Below, in pieces: positions 1-6,293 of a stretch of 8,963 nt of DNA. Position 1 is the stretch's first letter. Each line of letters starts with the position of its first letter. Source of the stretch: Chitinophagaceae bacterium UBA4412 (GTDB lineage Bacteria > Bacteroidota > Bacteroidia > Chitinophagales > Chitinophagaceae). Location of the stretch: NCBI GenBank assembly GCA_002400445.1, contig DGQO01000174.1:3264-12226 (forward strand), written 5' to 3'. Below the pieces are notes generated by a model. That model was given only the letters and a program-made list of their open reading frames with translations, searched no databases and had not been told where the DNA came from. The position numbers and the translations under genes are program-made.

Positions 1-1475
1 TCCAGCACTTCATAGTCGGGCAAACTGTCAGAATCTTTTTGCCCTGGCCTCAGTTCGGCACTTGGCGGCTTGGTTATGATATGCTTCGGTATGACTTCTT
101 TTTCCCGGTTAATATAATTCGCAAGCGCATATACCTGTAGTTTATAGCAATCTCCAAGTACCGCAAGGCCGCCGGCCATATCTCCATACAGCGTTCCATA
201 GCCCGTAGCCAATTCACTTTTGTTAGAAGTATTTAGCAGGATATATCCAAATTTATTTGCAATGGCCATGAGTAAATTTCCCCGGGTGCGACTCTGAATA
301 TTTTCTTCGGCTACGCTAAAGGGTAAGTCTTTAAAAAGCTGCGAGAGTCCATTGAGAAAACTATTATAGATCTCTTTGATAGCAATTAACTCGTACGGAT
401 TTTCCAGGTTCTTGCTCAGTTGTTCTGCGTCACTCACAGAATGGGTACTGGAATATTCGGACGGCATGAGCACCGCAGTAACATTCTCTTTTCCAAGGGC
501 CTCGCAAGCAAGAACCAAGGTTACTGCACTATCAATACCGCCGCTGCTGCCCAGTATAGCTTTTGCAAATCCCATTTTCTCAAAATAATCCCTGATACCC
601 ATTACCAGGGCCTGGTACACCTGGCTGATATTTAAGCTGGCATCCAGGGTCAGGGGTTGCAATTCTTCATCAGGTAGTTGATTTGCCGGTTGTAAAATTT
701 CACCCTGTATACTTCCATTTTCTTCCAATACAAACAATGCCTCATCTTCTTTAAAACCGGCCAGCTTTCCGCAAAGATTTGCATCCTTATCAAAAGCCAG
801 AGAGGTTCCATCAAAAACGATTTCAGTCTGGCTGCCCACCGCATTGCAATAAAACATCGGAATACCGTATTTCATCACATTTGCTTTTACGGTAGCCTGC
901 CTGTCTGCATCATGGGTATAATCAAAAGGTGATGCAGAAAGATTGATCATGATATCCGGAGAAGCTTCCATGAGCATATCCATGGGACAATAACGATAGA
1001 GCGGATTGGTGCCCAGGTTCCAGATGTCTTCACAAATGGTTACAGCTAATTTTTTACCCTGGAAGGGAATAACATTCCAGGATACAGCCGGCTCAAAATA
1101 CCTGTTTTCATCAAACACATCATAGGTGGGCAAGCAGGTTTTGTGCACCACCTGCTTTACCATTCTATCTTCTAAAAAATAAGCAGCATTAAAAAGATCT
1201 TTTCCTTCCACAATGGGATTGCGGGCCGGAGCCCCCAGCAGCACTGCTATTCCATCTGCATGCTGCGCAATATGCTCCACGGCTTCTCCGCATTTTTGAA
1301 TAAAATCATTAAAATATAAAAAATCCCGTGGCGGGTAGCCGCATACACTGAGTTCACTAAAAACGATGATATCCGCCTGCTGCGCTTTAGCACGGCCCAC
1401 CGCTTCAATCATCTTGTTTGTATTCAGCTCAAAATTGCCAATGTGATAGTTCTGCTGGCATAAAAAGATTTTCAT
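1..1475 (-). CDS. nadE: Glutamine-dependent NAD+ synthetase, C-terminus cut by window edge
   Basis: This cytosolic enzyme converts nicotinate adenine dinucleotide to NAD+, using ATP and ammonia released from glutamine; it is the last step of NAD synthesis. I read 491 codons from the ATG at 1475 with no stop, so the frame is intact and runs off the left edge. The N-terminal nitrilase-like glutaminase domain (about residues 1-250) has the expected triad: Glu41 in VFSEL, Lys112 in VVHKTCLP and Cys148 in TICEDIW. The synthetase domain (from about residue 280) has the ATP PP-loop SSGGIDSAV (about 310-318), then NTSNKSELATGYGTLYGD (415-432) and MAGGLAVLGD. Family members of this two-domain form are about 540-550 residues long, so roughly 50-60 residues are missing. 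No Shine-Dalgarno sequence precedes the start. The gene is divergent from gldB across a 79-bp gap. Identification is very secure. Confidence 0.97.
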   Translation of the reverse strand, partial: MKIFLCQQNYHIGNFELNTNKMIEAVGRAKAQQADIIVFSELSVCGYPPRDFLYFNDFIQKCGEAVEHIAQHADGIAVLLGAPARNPIVEGKDLFNAAYFLEDRMVKQVVHKTCLPTYDVFDENRYFEPAVSWNVIPFQGKKLAVTICEDIWNLGTNPLYRYCPMDMLMEASPDIMINLSASPFDYTHDADRQATVKANVMKYGIPMFYCNAVGSQTEIVFDGTSLAFDKDANLCGKLAGFKEDEALFVLEENGSIQGEILQPANQLPDEELQPLTLDASLNISQVYQALVMGIRDYFEKMGFAKAILGSSGGIDSAVTLVLACEALGKENVTAVLMPSEYSSTHSVSDAEQLSKNLENPYELIAIKEIYNSFLNGLSQLFKDLPFSVAEENIQSRTRGNLLMAIANKFGYILLNTSNKSELATGYGTLYGDMAGGLAVLGDCYKLQVYALANYINREKEVIPKHIITKPPSAELRPGQKDSDSLPDYEVL

Positions 1476-1497
1476 GGAGCGATAATTTTTCTAAACT

Positions 1498-1535
1498 TAA
1501 CTTTATCTGATCGTATGTGGTATAAAGTTATACCA
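1498..1535. promoter_or_regulatory. Divergent nadE/gldB control region with palindrome
   Basis: The 79 bp between the two divergent starts contain a perfect inverted repeat at 1518-1535: tggtataa, 2-bp centre ag, ttatacca. Overlapping it is a second symmetry. TAACTTTAT at 1498-1506 recurs in inverted orientation at 1530-1522, with 15 nt between. Each copy contains TAACTTTA, one base from the Bacteroidota -7 consensus TAnnTTTG. The plus copy points toward gldB and the minus copy toward nadE. A plain reading is two divergent -7 boxes, the nadE one buried in a possible operator. I see no convincing -33 TTG at the right distance for either, so the promoter call is weak although the symmetry is real. 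Confidence 0.4.
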
Positions 1536-1554
1536 TTCAAAAGCAATAAAACTG

Positions 1555-2565
1555 ATGAGAATTTCTGTATTTGTCCTTGGCTTATTTTGTATGACAGCCT
1601 GCCATAATAAAGGCAACAATCCTGATGTTTCAAACATTAAAGTAAACTTAGAAACGAAACGTTTTGAGCAAGCGTTCTTTCGCATTGACAGCAGCAGGTT
1701 TGCAAATGGCCTGGACAGTCTCATTGCAAAATACCCCTCCTTTGGTGAGAATTTTCTGTACACTATTCTGAACGCTGATCCCAGATGGCGGGGCGACAGT
1801 ACGGCGATGTATGTAAAAAGTTTTTATGGAGCTTATCAGAATGTGTATGATAGTGCAGAGAAAATTTTTGGTGATTTTTCAAAATACACAGAAGAGATAA
1901 AACAAAGTCTCAAATACCTAAAATATTATTTTCCGGCATACAAAGCACCTACTAAGGTGGTTACGTATATCGGGCCTTTAGATGGCTACGGAGACATACT
2001 GGATGTAGATGAATTTATAGTAGGCTTGCAGCATCACCTGGGCAGCGGCTTTTCGCTATATCAATCCGAAATGGTACAGGGGGTGTACCCGTCTTATATC
2101 ACCGCAAATTTTACTCCCACAACCATCGTGGTTAATTGCATGAAGAATGTGATTAAAGACATGTATAACGATGAAAAACCGGATGGCTCGCTGGTGGTAC
2201 AGATGGTGGAGAAAGGAAAGCGATTGTATTTGCTAAAGCGCCTAATTCCCTCAGCCCCGGAAGAAACTTTAATTGGCTATACAAGCCAACAGTTTAAAGA
2301 CAGCAAGGCGAAAGAAAAAGTAATATGGGCTTTGTTTGTACAAAACAACCTGTTACAATCCAAAGATGCATCTGCTAACAAAACTTATATTGGCGAAAGT
2401 CCAAAAACGGCAGAACTTGGAGAGGCTGCACCCGGTAATATCGGAAGTTTTGCCGGATGGCAAATTGTAAATTATTACATGGAAAAATTCCCTGAAACCC
2501 CTATGGATAGTTTGATGAAAATGGACGCAGATCAACTTTTTGCGGCAGCTAAGTACAAGCCTTAA
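1555..2565 (+). CDS. gldB: GldB-type gliding motility lipoprotein
   Basis: This 336-residue protein resembles GldB, a cell-envelope lipoprotein required for gliding in Flavobacterium johnsoniae; its biochemical role is unknown. The N-terminus is a short lipoprotein signal with lipobox MTAC, giving lipidated Cys16. The following residues (HNKG) carry no obvious surface-export signal, so a periplasm-facing location is likely. Family-like segments are DVSNIKVNLETKRFEQAFF (24-42), the central DEFIVGLQHHLGS region (152-164), KGKRLYLLKRLIP (220-232), LIGYTSQQ (239-246) and PGNIGSFAGWQIVNYYM (293-309). I see no HExxH protease motif. The length is close to the F. johnsoniae protein. No Shine-Dalgarno sequence precedes the ATG. 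The gene stands alone on its strand, divergent from nadE and convergent with apaG, so gldC does not follow it as it does in Flavobacterium. The call rests on recalled family pattern, not a search. Confidence 0.85.
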   Translation: MRISVFVLGLFCMTACHNKGNNPDVSNIKVNLETKRFEQAFFRIDSSRFANGLDSLIAKYPSFGENFLYTILNADPRWRGDSTAMYVKSFYGAYQNVYDSAEKIFGDFSKYTEEIKQSLKYLKYYFPAYKAPTKVVTYIGPLDGYGDILDVDEFIVGLQHHLGSGFSLYQSEMVQGVYPSYITANFTPTTIVVNCMKNVIKDMYNDEKPDGSLVVQMVEKGKRLYLLKRLIPSAPEETLIGYTSQQFKDSKAKEKVIWALFVQNNLLQSKDASANKTYIGESPKTAELGEAAPGNIGSFAGWQIVNYYMEKFPETPMDSLMKMDADQLFAAAKYKP

Positions 2566-2948
2566 TTCAACTTGAGTGGAGCTTCTAATTCAAAAGCCGG
2601 AATGATTACATTAAAAGTGCGGCCAGTCTTAATATTTTCCATCAGGTAAGTGCCATGCATACGGCCAATTTCGCTCCGGAGATTGCAGCCACTCATGTAT
2701 TGATAGGTTTCACCTGGCGGAAGTTCGGGTTGCACACCTACCACACCGTCTCCTTCTACTTCCTTAAGAATCCCGTTACTGTCAAAAATGTGCCAGTGAC
2801 GACTCAGCAATTTAATAGCAAAGCCGTTGTTATTTTCAATGGTAATTCTGTAAGCAAACATAAACTCACTTTGCAGCGGATTACTAAACTCCGGTTGATA
2901 AAACGATTCAACGCTTATTTTAACGCCACCTGAAATCTTGCTTACCAT
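2562..2948 (-). CDS. apaG: ApaG domain protein (DUF525)
   Basis: This is a 128-residue single-domain protein of the ApaG family, a fibronectin-III-like beta sandwich. In enterobacteria apaG lies beside apaH (Ap4A hydrolase) and has been linked to Co2+/Mg2+ resistance; the molecular function remains unsettled. The match to E. coli ApaG runs end to end: FAYRITIEN (31-39), LLSRHWHIFDSNG (47-59), the hallmark EGDGVVGVQPELPPGETYQY (65-84) with the glycine-rich nucleotide-binding-like loop, then MHGTYLM (97-103) and IPAFEL (116-121). The length is typical (about 125). It is the last gene of the nadC-yciH-apaG unit, 47 nt after yciH. No TAnnTTTG box lies in that gap, so cotranscription is likely. 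Its TAA stop shares the TTAA at 2562-2565 with the gldB stop. No apaH is present in the window. Confidence 0.95.
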   Translation of the reverse strand: MVSKISGGVKISVESFYQPEFSNPLQSEFMFAYRITIENNNGFAIKLLSRHWHIFDSNGILKEVEGDGVVGVQPELPPGETYQYMSGCNLRSEIGRMHGTYLMENIKTGRTFNVIIPAFELEAPLKLN

Positions 2949-2995
2949 AGTGTGTTTTGCCCTAAGTTACCTCATTTGATTTTGCTGCCCGGAGC

Positions 2996-3310
2996 TTAGG
3001 CTTTTTTTGTTTTAGAATAACCATTTTTTTGCAACCATGCCATGATCTTTTCCCGTTGATCACCTTGTACCAATATTTCCTTGTGTTTCACAGATCCACC
3101 AGTACCACAATGGGTTTTAAGTTGCTTGCCCAATTTCTCTGCATCCTCATCCTTTCCTACGAAACCTTCTACAAGAGTAACCATCTTGCCTCCACGATTT
3201 TTTCTGTCAAGCAGCACTTTAAGCAATTGCTGCGCAGGTAACAACGTGTCTTCGCCGGGTGTTTCATCTTCAAGGGAGAAGCCAGGATCTGTTGAATATA
3301 CGATGGCCAT
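2996..3310 (-). CDS. yciH: SUI1/eIF1-family translation factor YciH
   Basis: This 104-residue cytosolic protein belongs to the SUI1 family, the bacterial counterpart of eukaryotic eIF1. E. coli YciH can influence start-site fidelity in vitro and has been described as a repressor of translation under stress. The N-terminus MAIVYSTDPG matches the bacterial branch. The SUI1 core spans about 26-98, with RKNRGGKMVTLVEGF (36-50), the conserved CGTGGSVK loop (68-75) and VQGDQREKI (81-89), followed by a lysine-rich tail (KTKKA). Length agrees with E. coli YciH (108). The ATG lies 4 nt after the nadC stop, so translational coupling with nadC is likely. apaG follows after 47 nt. Identification is secure; the physiological role in Bacteroidota is not established. 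Confidence 0.95.
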   Translation of the reverse strand: MAIVYSTDPGFSLEDETPGEDTLLPAQQLLKVLLDRKNRGGKMVTLVEGFVGKDEDAEKLGKQLKTHCGTGGSVKHKEILVQGDQREKIMAWLQKNGYSKTKKA

Positions 3311-3314
3311 AAAC

Positions 3315-4172
3315 TTAGCTTTTTTCTATCACTGCTTTCAAACTTAAATCGAGGCTCACCGCCTGGTGAATTATGGCGCCGCTTGAAATGAAATCAACAC
3401 CAGTGGCAGCATATTGTTCAAGATTATTATAGTTAATACCTCCACTGGCTTCGGTTTCAAATCTACCACCAATCATTTTCAATGCTTCTTCAATTTTTGC
3501 CGGAGAAAAATTATCCAGCATAATGCGCTGCACTTTACCTGTTTGCATTACGATAGCCACGTCATCAAGGTTTCTTGTTTCCACTTCTATTTTTAATGCT
3601 GGATTATTGCGTTGCGTATATGCATAAGCATTTTCGATAGCACGGGCAATACCGCCGCTGTAATCAATATGATTGTCCTTAAGCATAATCATATCATACA
3701 ACCCAAAGCGGTGATTAACGGCACCACCAATGCGCACCGCTTCCTTTTCCAGGACCCTAAAGTTTGGTGTTGTCTTGCGAGTATCCAGCAATCTTGTTTT
3801 GTAAGGCTTTAGTTTTTGCACATACTTATGGGTTAGTGTAGCTATACCGCTCATGCGTTGCATACAATTAAGCACCAAACGCTCACATTGTAAGATGGTA
3901 TGCACCATCGCTTGCACCTCAAAGGCATCTTCACCCGGCTTCATTATGTCGCCGTCATGCTTCATTTGAGAGAAGGATATATCGGGTTGCATGAAACGAA
4001 AAATCAACTCAGCCACCTCCACACCTGCTAAAATACCTTCCTGTTTAACCTTTAGAACAGCTTTGCCTTGTGCACCCTTGTCTATGGTAGAAAGGGTAGA
4101 ATGATCGCCATCGCCAATATCCTCCGCCAGCGCATTTTGAATGAGTAATTGAATTTTCGCTTCTTTCGTCAT
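3315..4172 (-). CDS. nadC: Nicotinate-nucleotide pyrophosphorylase (quinolinate phosphoribosyltransferase)
   Basis: This enzyme makes nicotinate mononucleotide, CO2 and pyrophosphate from quinolinate and PRPP, the branch-entry step of de novo NAD synthesis. The product is 285 residues, the usual size. Visible motifs are the N-terminal AEDIGDGDHST (16-26), QRMSGIATLT (105-114), the PRPP/substrate-binding DTRKTTPNFR (130-139), GAVNHRFGLYDMIMLKDNH (150-168), EVETRN (196-201), IMLDNFSP (217-224), EASGGIN (241-247) and DFISSGAI (260-267). I chose the ATG at 4172. The frame stays open upstream to a TTG at 4190, but that codon lies upstream of a perfect TAGCTTTG -7 box (4185-4178), so a transcript from it could not include the TTG. 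It is first of the tight nadC-yciH-apaG unit (4-nt gap to yciH). NAD synthetase lies about 2 kb away in another unit. Confidence 0.97.
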   Translation of the reverse strand: MTKEAKIQLLIQNALAEDIGDGDHSTLSTIDKGAQGKAVLKVKQEGILAGVEVAELIFRFMQPDISFSQMKHDGDIMKPGEDAFEVQAMVHTILQCERLVLNCMQRMSGIATLTHKYVQKLKPYKTRLLDTRKTTPNFRVLEKEAVRIGGAVNHRFGLYDMIMLKDNHIDYSGGIARAIENAYAYTQRNNPALKIEVETRNLDDVAIVMQTGKVQRIMLDNFSPAKIEEALKMIGGRFETEASGGINYNNLEQYAATGVDFISSGAIIHQAVSLDLSLKAVIEKS

Positions 4173-4177
4173 GATAG

Positions 4178-4185
4178 CAAAGCTA
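4178..4185 (-). promoter_or_regulatory. Candidate -7 box for nadC operon
   Basis: Read on the minus strand this is TAGCTTTG, an exact match to the Bacteroidota -7 consensus TAnnTTTG. Only 5 nt (ctatc) separate it from the nadC ATG, so the predicted transcription start falls at or within a few bases of the start codon, giving a leaderless or near-leaderless mRNA. Upstream at the expected spacing (19 nt) there is only CTG rather than TTG, so the -33 element is weak. The position is inferred from consensus alone. Confidence 0.5.
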
Positions 4186-4212
4186 AGCAACCCATTAAAA
4201 AGTTCAGGTCAT

Positions 4213-4235
4213 AAAAAAACTCCCACCGGGAGTTT
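4213..4235 (-). terminator. Intrinsic terminator of the DUF4783 gene
   Basis: Read on the minus strand, a perfect 8-bp stem AAACTCCC / GGGAGTTT with a 3-nt loop is followed at once by a run of seven Ts (4219-4213). It begins 18 nt beyond the DUF4783 stop codon and 28 nt before the nadC -7 box, so it separates the small gene from the nadC operon. On the plus strand the stem lacks a useful T-run, so the element looks one-directional. Confidence 0.85.
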
Positions 4236-4253
4236 ATAAGAATTTGACATTTT

Positions 4254-4631
4254 TTAGGATTCAAACCTGATTTCCTGCAGGTACTGCCGGTCTCCCCTTT
4301 GTTTCATAAAAATTGTTGTTCTAAACGTACCGTTTTTTGTAACGAGCGTTCCAATACAATACTCAGAGCCGCCCCGGTTACCTTGATGCAGGATGGTGAA
4401 ACTGCGCACCTGGTTAGTGTTAAAAAAATCCCGAAGGATCACTTCTGCCTGGCTCTTGCTATAGCTACTTGTTTTGGCTGGAAGGGCTATATCTACGGTA
4501 TTGTCGAAAAATTTTGCTGCCTGCGCCGCATTTCCGGCCTTAAAAGCGGAAACTACATCGTCTATTCCAGCAGAAAGGCTGAAAGAAAACAGGCCAAGCG
4601 AAACAGCGATTAAGGTAAATATCTTTTTCAT
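4254..4631 (-). CDS. Small exported DUF4783 protein
   Basis: This 125-residue protein matches the DUF4783 pattern of Bacteroidota as I recall it; the function is unknown, and an NTF2-like fold is plausible. A signal peptide is clear: MKK, a hydrophobic stretch IFTLIAVSLGLFSFSLSA, and probable cleavage after Ala21. Since no lipobox cysteine follows, the mature protein (about 104 residues) should be soluble in the periplasm. It begins with IDDVVSAFKAGNAAQAAKFF, a helix typical of the NTF2-like start, then VDIALPAK, SKSQAEVILRDFF, SFTILHQG, YCIGTLVTKNGTFRTTIFMK and the end YLQEIRFE, an alternation consistent with a cone-shaped beta sheet. I used the ATG at 4631. The frame opens further to a TTG at 4688, but those 19 extra residues would bury the signal peptide. 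It is divergent from gpmI and has its own terminator, so it is probably a single-gene unit. Confidence 0.85.
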   Translation of the reverse strand: MKKIFTLIAVSLGLFSFSLSAGIDDVVSAFKAGNAAQAAKFFDNTVDIALPAKTSSYSKSQAEVILRDFFNTNQVRSFTILHQGNRGGSEYCIGTLVTKNGTFRTTIFMKQRGDRQYLQEIRFES

Positions 4632-4685
4632 TATTGGTGATTTGATTTCAAGCCCAAATTGACTAAAAACGTGCCAAGGGCTGCA

Positions 4686-4717
4686 CAATAGTAAGATTTA
4701 GCACTTATTTGCGCAAA
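4686..4717 (-). promoter_or_regulatory. Candidate promoter of the DUF4783 gene
   Basis: On the minus strand TTTG (4717-4714) is followed after 20 nt by TACTATTG (4693-4686), one base from the TAnnTTTG consensus. Spacing fits a Bacteroidota -33/-7 pair. The start of transcription would be near 4680, leaving a leader of about 50 nt. The box overlaps the alternative TTG at 4688, which argues against that codon as a start. The region is AT-rich, so chance matches are possible. Confidence 0.3.
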
Positions 4718-4753
4718 TTCAAAATATTCAAATTAGAATACTTTGCATTTAAG

Positions 4754-4761
4754 TAATTTTG
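4754..4761 (+). promoter_or_regulatory. Candidate -7 box for gpmI
   Basis: TAATTTTG matches TAnnTTTG exactly and ends 4 nt (cggc) before the gpmI ATG. As at nadC, this places transcription start at about the start codon. No TTG lies at the -33 position. A less perfect TACTTTG lies at 4739-4745 and could instead give a leader of about 15-20 nt. Upstream, ATTCAAA is directly repeated at 4717-4723 and 4726-4732 in an AT-rich stretch. Confidence 0.45.
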
Positions 4762-4765
4762 CGGC

Positions 4766-6283
4766 ATGAAAAATAAGAAAGTTTTACTAGCAATAATGGA
4801 TGGCTGGGGCCACGGACAAGTTAAATCAAGTGACGCAATTCAAAACGCAAATGTTCCTTTTGTAAGTTCTTTATATGACAAATATCCCAATACTACGCTT
4901 ACTACTTGTGGTACTGCAGTAGGCCTTCCCGAAGGGCAAATGGGTAATAGTGAAGTGGGCCACCTAAATCTTGGTGCAGGGCGCATTGTGTACCAGGAAC
5001 TGGAACGGATAAACGTAGCAATTCGAAACAAAACCTTTGATAAAAATCCTGTACTTATTGCAGCAATCGAATATTGCAAAACCAACAATAAGCCCCTGCA
5101 TTTGCTGGGCCTGGTGAGCGATGGCGGCGTACACTCGCACATCAACCATGTGAAAGCCATAGCAGATGTGTGCAACAATAATGGAATGCATAATTTACTC
5201 ATCCATGCTTTTACCGATGGACGTGATACTGATCCCAAGAGTGGTTTGCATTTTATTAAAGAACTGCAGGACCACCTTGCTATTTCTACCGGAAATATTG
5301 CAACGATTACCGGGAGATATTATGCCATGGACAGAGACAAAAGATGGGAAAGAGTTAAAGTGGCTTACGATGCCATGGTGAATGCAGTGGGCACAAAATC
5401 AACCGATCTGCTGGCGGCCATCAAAACCTCCTACGAAAATAATGTAACGGATGAATTTATTCAGCCTATCATTAATGCTAACCTGGCTTCTACCACTATA
5501 AAAGATGGTGATGCAGTCATTTGTTTTAATTTCAGAACAGACCGCTGCCGGGAAATTACCGATGCCCTTACGCAAACGAACTTTCCAGACCAGAACATGC
5601 ATACCCTCAACCTGAATTATACCACCATGACCTTATATGATCATGCGTTTAAAAACATTCATGTCATTTTTGAAAAAGATAACCTGGATGATACCCTCGG
5701 AGAAGTGCTTGCTAAGAATAACAAAACTCAGTTGCGGATGGCAGAAACAGAAAAGTATCCGCATGTTACCTTCTTTTTTAGTGGCGGCAGAGAAGAAGCT
5801 TTCATGAATGAAAAGCGCCTGATGGCTCCGTCTCCTAAAGTGGCTACTTATGACCTGCAGCCAGAAATGAGTGCTTATGAGCTCACCGCTTTAGCCCTGG
5901 AAGAAATTGATAAATCTGAGCCGGATTTTATTTGCCTGAATTACGCAAATGCAGATATGGTAGGCCATACAGGCGTATGGGAAGCCATTGTAAAAGCTGT
6001 TGAAACGGTGGATACCTGTGTGTCTAAATTAGTAGCAAAAGCACTGGAACATGATTACTGCATTTTTCTCACGGCGGATCATGGAAATGCCGACTTTGCC
6101 ATTAATGCTGATGGTACCCCAAACACAGCGCATACTACCAACCCTGTGCCCTTGTTTGTGATTGATAAAGAATGGCATGGTAATCTGCGCCCCGGAAAAC
6201 TAGGCGATATAGCGCCCAGCATCCTTACCATGATGCATATACCTATCCCTGAAAAAATGACTGGCGAAGTAATCATTTCATAA
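4766..6283 (+). CDS. gpmI: 2,3-bisphosphoglycerate-independent phosphoglycerate mutase
   Basis: This cytosolic enzyme interconverts 3- and 2-phosphoglycerate in glycolysis and gluconeogenesis through a phosphoserine intermediate, using two Mn2+ ions. The product is 505 residues, the usual size for the alkaline-phosphatase-superfamily form. Active-site residues are all visible. The first metal site includes Asp12 (MDGWGHG) and the nucleophile Ser62 (GQMGNSEVGHLN). The inserted phosphotransferase domain has VSDGGVHSH with His123, DGRDTDP with Arg153 and RTDRCREI (257-264). The C-terminal part has the Lys330 region (TEKYPHVTFFFSGG), NADMVGHTG with Asp397 and His401, TADHGNAD with Asp438 and His439, and His456 in AHTTNPVP. 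The start at 4766 gives the family N-terminus, and a TAATTTTG box sits just before it. The haem-binding-domain gene follows after 10 nt, so the two are probably cotranscribed. Confidence 0.98.
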   Translation: MKNKKVLLAIMDGWGHGQVKSSDAIQNANVPFVSSLYDKYPNTTLTTCGTAVGLPEGQMGNSEVGHLNLGAGRIVYQELERINVAIRNKTFDKNPVLIAAIEYCKTNNKPLHLLGLVSDGGVHSHINHVKAIADVCNNNGMHNLLIHAFTDGRDTDPKSGLHFIKELQDHLAISTGNIATITGRYYAMDRDKRWERVKVAYDAMVNAVGTKSTDLLAAIKTSYENNVTDEFIQPIINANLASTTIKDGDAVICFNFRTDRCREITDALTQTNFPDQNMHTLNLNYTTMTLYDHAFKNIHVIFEKDNLDDTLGEVLAKNNKTQLRMAETEKYPHVTFFFSGGREEAFMNEKRLMAPSPKVATYDLQPEMSAYELTALALEEIDKSEPDFICLNYANADMVGHTGVWEAIVKAVETVDTCVSKLVAKALEHDYCIFLTADHGNADFAINADGTPNTAHTTNPVPLFVIDKEWHGNLRPGKLGDIAPSILTMMHIPIPEKMTGEVIIS

Positions 6284-6293
6284 AATAACAATC

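Noticed and set aside
376..635. Two overlapping plus-strand frames opposite nadE
   Set aside because: They sit over the PP-loop region of an intact NAD synthetase and look like antisense shadows.
1503..1763. 86-codon minus-strand frame opposite the gldB start
   Set aside because: It covers the gldB lipoprotein signal and has no family resemblance or promoter.
4173..4190. TTG at 4190 as the nadC start, adding 6 residues
   Set aside because: It lies upstream of a perfect -7 box and the ATG at 4172 gives the usual NadC N-terminus.
4299..4613. 104-codon open frame on the plus strand opposite the DUF4783 gene
   Set aside because: The opposite strand carries a signal peptide, terminator and family motifs; this frame has none.
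4632..4688. TTG at 4688 as the start of the DUF4783 protein, adding 19 residues
   Set aside because: The extension (MCSPWHVF...) would bury a canonical signal peptide that starts at the ATG at 4631.
4840..5238. 132-codon open frame on the minus strand opposite gpmI
   Set aside because: It lies wholly inside a well-conserved gene, has an uneven composition and no recognisable domain; it is a shadow frame.
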